Assembly: GCA_003511885.1 (NCBI GenBank)
Contig: DOIX01000029.1
Location: 1 to 19,838 of the forward strand
DNA length: 19,838 nt
Direction of reading: 5' to 3'
Source: Cyanobacteria bacterium UBA11153
GTDB lineage: Bacteria; Cyanobacteriota; Cyanobacteriia; Cyanobacteriales; Coleofasciculaceae
Every line of letters begins with the position of its first letter. The first letter of the stretch is position 1. This document shows, in pieces, positions 15,287 to 19,838 of this stretch. A model generated the notes under the pieces. It was given only the letters and a program-made list of their open reading frames with translations. It searched no databases and had not been told where the DNA came from. A program made the translations under genes and the position numbers.

Positions 15287-16045
15287 ATGTATGATAACGA
15301 CGATCTCAGTGTAATTGATATAGAGGAAGAGCTAGAAAGCCCTCTGGATGCTTTAGAGTCACTTGATGGGGACTCAGAAGCCCAAAAGCCCGATCCAGAT
15401 GAAATGCTAGCCCTGTTAACCGCTCCTGAAAAATCGCAGCAGATTGTGGCAACGAGGGCATTTTGCGAACTTCAGGATGAGCGGGCTATTCCTTTTCTGA
15501 TTAATTTTTTAACAGATCCTTGTCCTTTGCTACGGGTGAGTACTGCTTATGCCCTGGGACGAAATCCGAGTCCCACTGCAGTGGAACCGTTGATTAATCA
15601 GCTTAACTGGGATTGGAATGGTTATGTGCGGAAAGGGGTGGTTTGGGCATTGGGCAATTGTCGCGATCGCCGTGCCCTGCCATCTTTGATTGATGCCCTG
15701 AAAACTGATATCTCGGCAGTACGTTTGTGGGCTGCTAGTTCTTTGGCACAAATGGGGATGTTGGAGTATCAAGATATGGTCGCATCAATTCCTCCTTTGA
15801 TTATTGCTCTAAAGCAAGATTCGATTCCGGCAGTCCGGAGTAATTGTGCTTGGTCTTTGGGACAATTATGTCGGGAAATGCCTTCTAATGCAATTTATGC
15901 TGGTGCTGTTGATGGTTTGATTGAAGCTTTTGCTGAAGATGAGGATATGGGAGTGCGCGAAGATGCTAAGGCGGCACTTTTAAAACTTGGCGATCCTCGT
16001 GCTTTACAATTGATTGAAGCGATTGAAATAGAAGGGTTTTTGTAG
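15287..16045 (+). CDS. HEAT-repeat protein of the PBS-lyase-like type
   Basis: This is a 252-aa alpha-helical solenoid. An acidic N-terminus (MYDNDDLSVIDIEEELESP) is followed by about five HEAT repeats marked by RVSTAYALG, VRKGVVWALG, VRLWAASSLA, VRSNCAWSLG and VREDAKAALL. Such repeats are found in the CpcE/CpcF bilin lyases and in NblB. This protein is a widespread cyanobacterial one with no assigned activity. I moved the start from the in-frame ATG at 15206 to 15287, since the extra 27 residues do not look like the family and relatives begin MYD. It follows the GNAT gene by 92 bp on the same strand and converges on the NblB-like gene. Confidence 0.8.
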   Translation: MYDNDDLSVIDIEEELESPLDALESLDGDSEAQKPDPDEMLALLTAPEKSQQIVATRAFCELQDERAIPFLINFLTDPCPLLRVSTAYALGRNPSPTAVEPLINQLNWDWNGYVRKGVVWALGNCRDRRALPSLIDALKTDISAVRLWAASSLAQMGMLEYQDMVASIPPLIIALKQDSIPAVRSNCAWSLGQLCREMPSNAIYAGAVDGLIEAFAEDEDMGVREDAKAALLKLGDPRALQLIEAIEIEGFL

Positions 16046-16127
16046 TTTTTTTTGAGTTGCTGAAAGTTATTTTATTTGATATCAATTTTTTTATACAGCA
16101 AACCCTAATTATTCAGCCAATCCTATG

Positions 16128-16169
16128 TAATGGCTGCAAACCCTTGCAGAATAAGGAATACAGCCATTA
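16128..16169. terminator. Nested hairpins between convergent HEAT genes, possible bidirectional terminator
   Basis: TAATGGCTG (16128-16136) pairs with CAGCCATTA (16161-16169). Inside, CTGCAA (16134-16139) can instead pair with TTGCAG (16144-16149). The two folds compete for the same bases. Neither has a strong T tract, so termination is only a guess from the convergent setting. Confidence 0.4.
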
Positions 16170-16193
16170 ATTTTGAACTATCTCAAAAAACAC

Positions 16194-16871
16194 CTACTGG
16201 TTGTCGTAACTTACTGCCAAACAATGTTTCGCTTCGCTGGCTACTTGCTCGACAGGATCGTTTGCTAAAGTCTCTAAAGTAGATCGCGCTTCAGTGCCTC
16301 CTAGTCTAGCTAGTGCTTGTACTAAGCGGTAGCGAATTTGCCAGTCAGGATTAGTGGCAAAAGGAATTAAAATTGCGATCGCGCGGGGATCTCCCAATTC
16401 TCCCAAAGAGCTAATGGCGGCGGTTTGCACCAATTCAATTGAGGAAGCGATGGCTTCTTCTAGAAGTGGAAATGCCCGGGCATCGCCAAGCTCTCCCAAT
16501 GTAGCAATAATACTAAATTGAACTAACCATTCAGGAGTTTGGTGATAAAGCTGCTGCAAATCCTCAAATGCTTCTGTCAGTTTCAATGCACCCAAGACAT
16601 CAGCCGCCGCTGCTTGGACATCTGGCTCTGAGTCATTAAAGAGGCGATCGCGTAAAATTGCTAATGTGGCTGATAAGTCCTGATGTCCCAGCGTATCGAG
16701 TTGGCTGATTGCCGCATACCTGACGCGAGCATTACCATCGGTTAGTACAGGTTGAATTAGCTCGAATGCCACTGATACTTCTAGCTGACGGAGTTGATTG
16801 ATACCAGTAATGCGATCGTTAAACTTATCAGACTTCAATAGTTTTTGGACAGATTCACTACTAATTGTCAT
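16194..16871 (-). CDS. nblB: NblB-like phycobilisome degradation HEAT protein
   Basis: This 225-aa HEAT solenoid has at least five repeats (VRYAAISQLDTLG, VQAAAADVLGALK, VQFSIIATLGELG, VQTAAISSLGELG, IRYRLVQALARLG). The opening, ESVQKLL..DRITGINQLRQLE, and the repeat order fit NblB. NblB is related to bilin lyases and is needed for breakdown of the phycobilisome antenna under nutrient stress. The length matches. No Cys is placed as an obvious bilin ligand. The ATG lies inside the first unit of a heptad array, so its leader is repeat DNA. Another cyanobacterial HEAT protein is possible. Confidence 0.72.
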   Translation of the reverse strand: MTISSESVQKLLKSDKFNDRITGINQLRQLEVSVAFELIQPVLTDGNARVRYAAISQLDTLGHQDLSATLAILRDRLFNDSEPDVQAAAADVLGALKLTEAFEDLQQLYHQTPEWLVQFSIIATLGELGDARAFPLLEEAIASSIELVQTAAISSLGELGDPRAIAILIPFATNPDWQIRYRLVQALARLGGTEARSTLETLANDPVEQVASEAKHCLAVSYDNQ

Positions 16872-16951
16872 TGGTTATTGGTTATTGGTCATTGGTCATT
16901 AGTCATTAGACATTGGTCATTGATCATTAGTCATTAGTTATTGGTCATTAG
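16868..16951. repeat. Heptanucleotide array, 12 units, overlapping the nblB-like start codon
   Basis: Twelve heptads of the form TYATTRG run without a gap. Units 16868-16874 (TCATTGG) to 16945-16951 (TCATTAG) include exact repeats of TCATTAG and TTATTGG. The start codon (CAT on the plus strand, 16869-16871) lies within the first unit, so the array forms the whole proximal 5' leader of the gene. Confidence 0.95.
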
Positions 16952-17019
16952 ACATCTCCAGAAATTAGGTTTTTTCCTAGGCGGGATAAGGGTTTGAGAT
17001 TGTTTTTTGGAGATGTCTA
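16949..17019. repeat. 71-bp inverted-repeat element (TAGACATCTCCA ends)
   Basis: Perfect 12-bp arms TAGACATCTCCA (16949-16960) and TGGAGATGTCTA (17008-17019) enclose 47 bp with a CCTAGG core. It is flanked on both sides by heptad arrays. A single arm recurs at 8412-8423. It is too small to encode a protein, so it looks like a miniature mobile or REP-like element. Confidence 0.8.
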
Positions 17020-17096
17020 TTGGTTGTTGGTTTTAAACAAAGGACTAAGGACTAAGGACTAACTGGTCATCGATCATTAGGCATTAACTATTAACT
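17020..17096. repeat. Heptanucleotide array, 11 units, overlapping the CBS gene stop codon
   Basis: Eleven heptads lie end to end, among them three exact AGGACTA (17041-17061) and two exact ATTAACT (17083-17096). The last ATTAACT holds the TAA stop (17091-17093) and a Ser codon of the minus-strand CBS gene. Confidence 0.88.
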
Positions 17097-17561
17097 ATCC
17101 TCTAATTCAGCCACCATTGCTCGAACAATATCTGCGGGGGTGAGGATCCCCATCACCTTGCCTTCATCATCAATTACCGTGAGACGACGAATTGACTTTT
17201 CCTGCATCAACTTGGCAGCCTTCCGCAAAGGTTGATCTGGTTTGATGCCAATAGGATGACTAGTCATCACCTCCCCAACAGTTTGCCCCAAAGCCTTATG
17301 AAGCTCTTGATCGTAACGGGCAGGGTTTTCCAGATAAATGACACTATCGAGAAATACAATATAGACTGGGGGCTCAACACCCGTTTCTTGCCACAGCAAG
17401 TCGGTTTCAGAAATAACGCCCACTAATTTACCAGCTTCATCCACCACTGGTAATCCACTAATTCTACGTTCGGCAAGGATTTTCATCGCCTCTTTGATGG
17501 GCGTTTGAGGGTTAACCACAATGGGGTTACGGCTCATGATATCAGCAACAGTTTTAGCCAT
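17091..17561 (-). CDS. Protein with a pair of CBS domains
   Basis: This 156-aa protein is little more than a Bateman module. CBS 1 is at about 1-60 (TVADIMSRNPIVV to GVISETDLLW) and CBS 2 at about 95-152 (TVGEVMTSHPIGI to GILTPADIVRAM). Between them is a conserved-looking linker, VEPPVYIVFLDSVIYLENP. Bateman modules bind adenine nucleotides and report energy state, and stand-alone ones are thought to act on a partner protein that is not identified here. I use ATG 17561; a TTG at 17627 would add 22 residues that do not fit the family. The stop codon and last residue are encoded by a heptad repeat. Confidence 0.87.
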   Translation of the reverse strand: MAKTVADIMSRNPIVVNPQTPIKEAMKILAERRISGLPVVDEAGKLVGVISETDLLWQETGVEPPVYIVFLDSVIYLENPARYDQELHKALGQTVGEVMTSHPIGIKPDQPLRKAAKLMQEKSIRRLTVIDDEGKVMGILTPADIVRAMVAELEDS

Positions 17562-17880
17562 ATTCCGGGGCTTTCTTCTTTTCTGAGTGATGGAGTGTAT
17601 TGAATCTGAGACTTGCACTAGAAGCAATTGCGATAGCGAAGCGCTGCTGCAAGCAGTTCGCGTAAGCTGCGTTAAGCTACGCTAAAGCACTACAATTTTG
17701 CCGAGAGAGAATGGAGCAAGATCTCGCATTAGATTGTTAATCATGTTTATCACGATCCAGGATACTTGCCTGATGTTCAGTTGAATAACTTTACAAAGGA
17801 TAAAATCAAGACGAAGCTCTATGGAAAGACTTTTCAGTTCATACTGGGGTAAGAGACAATCAACTTAAGAGTAAAATATA
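17562..17880. other. Divergent intergenic region between CBS and IMPase-like genes
   Basis: This 319-bp spacer contains a GC-rich dispersed palindrome (17636-17661) next to a related TAAGCTGCGTTAAGCTACGC stretch. No other structured element is seen. AAGAG about 10 nt before the ATG at 17881 is a plausible ribosome-binding site. Short open stretches such as the one from 17821 (15 codons) are not supported as genes. Confidence 0.5.
17636..17661. repeat. GC-rich hairpin repeat GCGAA / TTCGC with inner CTGCT / AGCAG
   Basis: GCGAA (17636-17640) pairs with TTCGC (17657-17661), and CTGCT (17644-17648) with AGCAG (17652-17656). GCG bulges on the left and the loop is GCA. The style is that of the small palindromes scattered through cyanobacterial intergenic DNA. 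Confidence 0.6.
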
Positions 17881-18687
17881 ATGGATAAGTTTTGGGCAGA
17901 GGTTGTCGATTTTGCTAGGGAAACAGCTAACCACGTCGGTACTCGCCTCCTCCCGGATTTCCGCCAGGTACAAGCATCCCAAAAAGATGATGGTAGCTTG
18001 GTGACACAAGCGGATCGTTGGGCAGACGAGGCGATTCGGGATGCGATCGCAACTCATTTTCCCACTCATGGTGTCTTGAGTGAAGAAGGGGAACACAAGT
18101 TTCCGGATGGGGAATGGTGTTGGGTTATCGATCCTTTGGATGGTACAACTAATTTTACCCGGGGCATTCCCATTTGGGGCGTTTCTCTGGGTTTACTCTA
18201 TCAAGGAATGCCAGTTTTTGGTTATGTTCATTTTCCACCAATTGGGCAATCTTTTCATGGCTTTTGGTGTGGAGAATCGGGATTAAATGATTTGGAAGTG
18301 GGGGCATTTATGAATCAATTTCCGATTCATAGTAGTCCTGATGAACTCACTAGCAATCACTTTTTTAATCTTTGTTCTCGGAGCGCATCATTTTTACAAC
18401 AACCTTTCCCCTGTAAAATTCGGATGTTGGGTGTTGCCAGTTATAATTTTATTACAGTAGCGACGGGTGCTGTTCTCGGCGGTGTGGAAGCAACACCGAA
18501 AATTTGGGATATTGCTGGGGCTTGGGTAATTGTCCAAGCCGCAGGTGGTGCTTGGGTTCCCCTGGAATCAGAACCAATTTTCCCCCTCAAAGCGGGAGAA
18601 GATTACAGCCAGCGACAGTTTCCGACTCTGGTTGCCAGTAATGCTGAATTGGTAAATGTCTTTAAACCTTTCCTGAAAATCTCCTAA
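17881..18687 (+). CDS. Inositol monophosphatase family protein
   Basis: This 268-aa protein is of normal IMPase length. The Mg-binding set is complete: E68-E69 (LSEEGE), D84-P-L-D87-G-T (WVIDPLDGTTNF) and the distal WD of KIWDIAGAW near 210, followed by VQAAGGAW. These enzymes remove phosphate from inositol-1-phosphate or related sugar phosphates such as histidinol phosphate or fructose-1,6-bisphosphate, and the fold does not tell which. It has no signal peptide and is cytosolic. A second superfamily member follows 160 bp downstream on the same strand. Confidence 0.88.
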   Translation: MDKFWAEVVDFARETANHVGTRLLPDFRQVQASQKDDGSLVTQADRWADEAIRDAIATHFPTHGVLSEEGEHKFPDGEWCWVIDPLDGTTNFTRGIPIWGVSLGLLYQGMPVFGYVHFPPIGQSFHGFWCGESGLNDLEVGAFMNQFPIHSSPDELTSNHFFNLCSRSASFLQQPFPCKIRMLGVASYNFITVATGAVLGGVEATPKIWDIAGAWVIVQAAGGAWVPLESEPIFPLKAGEDYSQRQFPTLVASNAELVNVFKPFLKIS

Positions 18688-18847
18688 GTTAGAGAATAAA
18701 TAGATTCAATCTCAATCTGGGCAAATTCATCACTTGTCGTACTGACGGAAGCAGATCGATATATTCTGCGATTTGTTGCCGATAGATCGGAAAAATGCCT
18801 GTAAGGATAGTCTAGTAGCAATTAATCTAAGGAGAACCTAATTAAGC

Positions 18848-19828
18848 ATGTCTTACGAACCAGAAAAGCAGGTGGCAATTGAGGCAGTACTAGCAGCCGC
18901 GAAATTATGTGAAAAAGTTCGCACCGAAAAAGTTCCCGAATCTATCGAAAAAAGCGATAAAAGTCCGGTAACTGTCGCTGATTTTGGCTCTCAGGCGGTT
19001 ATCTGTCGCGCTATTGCGGCTGCCTTTCCCCAGGATTTGGTGGTGGGGGAAGAAGCCGCCGCCGCTTTGCGGGAACCAGGAATGGCACACCAACTCGCTC
19101 AAGTCACTGACTATGTGAAAGCTGTGGTGGGCGAGGCCACTTCTGATGATGTCTTAAACTGGATCGATCGCGGTAATAATCAGATTGGGGCGCGTTATTG
19201 GACTTTAGATCCGATTGATGGCACAAAAGGGTTTCTACGTCAAGATCAATACGCTGTGGCTTTGGCTTTGGTAGAATTGGGTGAAGTGAAATTGGGAGTA
19301 TTAGCTTGTCCTGCCTTACCTGTGGATTTAGATCGACCGGATGGGGAAAAAGGTGTATTGTTTGTGGCAGTGCGAGGTGAAGGGGCAACTATGATGCCTT
19401 TGTATGGAGGGGAAGCCCAACCCATTCGCGTTACTGCAGCAGATGATGTGGCAAATATGCGCTTTGTTGAGAGTGTAGAATCAGGACATGGAGATCATGC
19501 AAGGCAAGATGCGATCGCAAAAGCTGTTGGGATTACAGCTTCTTCATTGCGGATGGATTCTCAAGCGAAATATGGTGCTGTAGCTTCAGGGCGTGCCGCA
19601 CTTTACCTCCGTTTACCTTCGCCCAAAACTCCTAACTATCGAGAAAAGATTTGGGATCATGCCGCTGGTACAATTGTGGTTGAAGAAGCAGGTGGGCGCG
19701 TGACAGATATGCACGGCAAACCATTAAATTTTTCTCTCAGTTCCAAACTAGTTGATAATCAAGGTGTAGTTGTGAGTAGCGGTGCCATTCACGATACAGT
19801 TTTAGCTGCTTTAAGTAGGGTTTGCTGA
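18848..19828 (+). CDS. 3'(2'),5'-bisphosphate nucleotidase (PAP phosphatase, HAL2/SAL1-like)
   Basis: This 326-aa protein is in the size class of HAL2/SAL1 rather than the shorter CysQ. It hydrolyses PAP, the by-product of PAPS reduction and of sulfotransferases, to AMP and phosphate. Mg-binding residues are D45 (SPVTVADFGSQ), E68-E69 (VVGEE), D121-P-I-D124-G-T-K (YWTLDPIDGTKGF) and a distal D in KIWDHAAGT near 275. The GTKGFLR block is typical of PAP phosphatases and differs from the GTTNF of IMPase. AGGAGA lies 12 nt before the ATG at 18848. Substrate preference among PAP, PAPS and inositol bisphosphate is not settled by sequence. Confidence 0.88.
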   Translation: MSYEPEKQVAIEAVLAAAKLCEKVRTEKVPESIEKSDKSPVTVADFGSQAVICRAIAAAFPQDLVVGEEAAAALREPGMAHQLAQVTDYVKAVVGEATSDDVLNWIDRGNNQIGARYWTLDPIDGTKGFLRQDQYAVALALVELGEVKLGVLACPALPVDLDRPDGEKGVLFVAVRGEGATMMPLYGGEAQPIRVTAADDVANMRFVESVESGHGDHARQDAIAKAVGITASSLRMDSQAKYGAVASGRAALYLRLPSPKTPNYREKIWDHAAGTIVVEEAGGRVTDMHGKPLNFSLSSKLVDNQGVVVSSGAIHDTVLAALSRVC

Positions 19829-19838
19829 AAAAGTCCTT

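Noticed and set aside
17562..17627. 22-residue N-terminal extension of the CBS protein from a TTG
   Set aside because: TTG is a rare start, the extension lacks family similarity, and ATG 17561 opens directly into CBS 1.

Overview
The window is cyanobacterial chromosome, most likely from a filamentous species. The evidence is 12 exact HIP1 octamers (GCGATCGC) counted by eye, abundant heptanucleotide tandem repeats between genes, and genes typical of cyanobacteria: an NblB-like HEAT protein, a cyanobacterial HtpG, a DUF3352-type protein, a plant/cyanobacterial-type PAP phosphatase and two tandem HpsE-like (hormogonium polysaccharide) glycosyltransferases. No rRNA, tRNA or CRISPR array was recognised.

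Layout. 1-2900: the probable right end of an IS200/IS605-type element at the left edge, an HdrB-like cysteine-rich CCG protein (minus), and a tnpB (minus) interrupted by one in-frame amber codon. 2933-7298: a DUF3352-type membrane-anchored protein (plus), a repeat-rich 565-bp spacer holding a TA-flanked MITE, and htpG (minus) with a clear terminator. 7606-14094: an accessory surface-polysaccharide block with a PAPS-type sulfotransferase broken by a frameshift at an A10 run, one plus-strand GT2 and four minus-strand GT2 genes. This block contains no exact HIP1 site. 14525-16045: a co-directional group of a 59-aa one-TM protein, a GNAT acetyltransferase and a HEAT-repeat protein. 16194-17561: nblB-like and CBS-pair genes (minus), separated by a spacer made of heptad repeats and a 71-bp inverted-repeat element. 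17881-19828: two tandem members of the inositol monophosphatase superfamily, an IMPase-like protein and a PAP phosphatase.

How the genes may work together. The GT2 genes and sulfotransferase look like parts of a cell-surface glycan locus, with a sulfated product possible before the frameshift. PAP phosphatase at the right end would remove the PAP by-product of any PAPS-dependent sulfotransferase in the cell. The HEAT proteins point to phycobilisome turnover. HtpG is the general Hsp90 chaperone.

The least ordinary content is in the non-coding DNA. Heptad arrays reach into start and stop codons, and a ~130-bp dispersed element has conserved ends around a variable middle. There is also a 50-bp near-perfect palindrome, a 12-bp inverted-repeat family (TAGACATCTCCA) and a MITE. 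I do not see a clear undescribed multi-gene system. The strongest candidates for something new are the repeat architecture and the broken tnpB and sulfotransferase genes.
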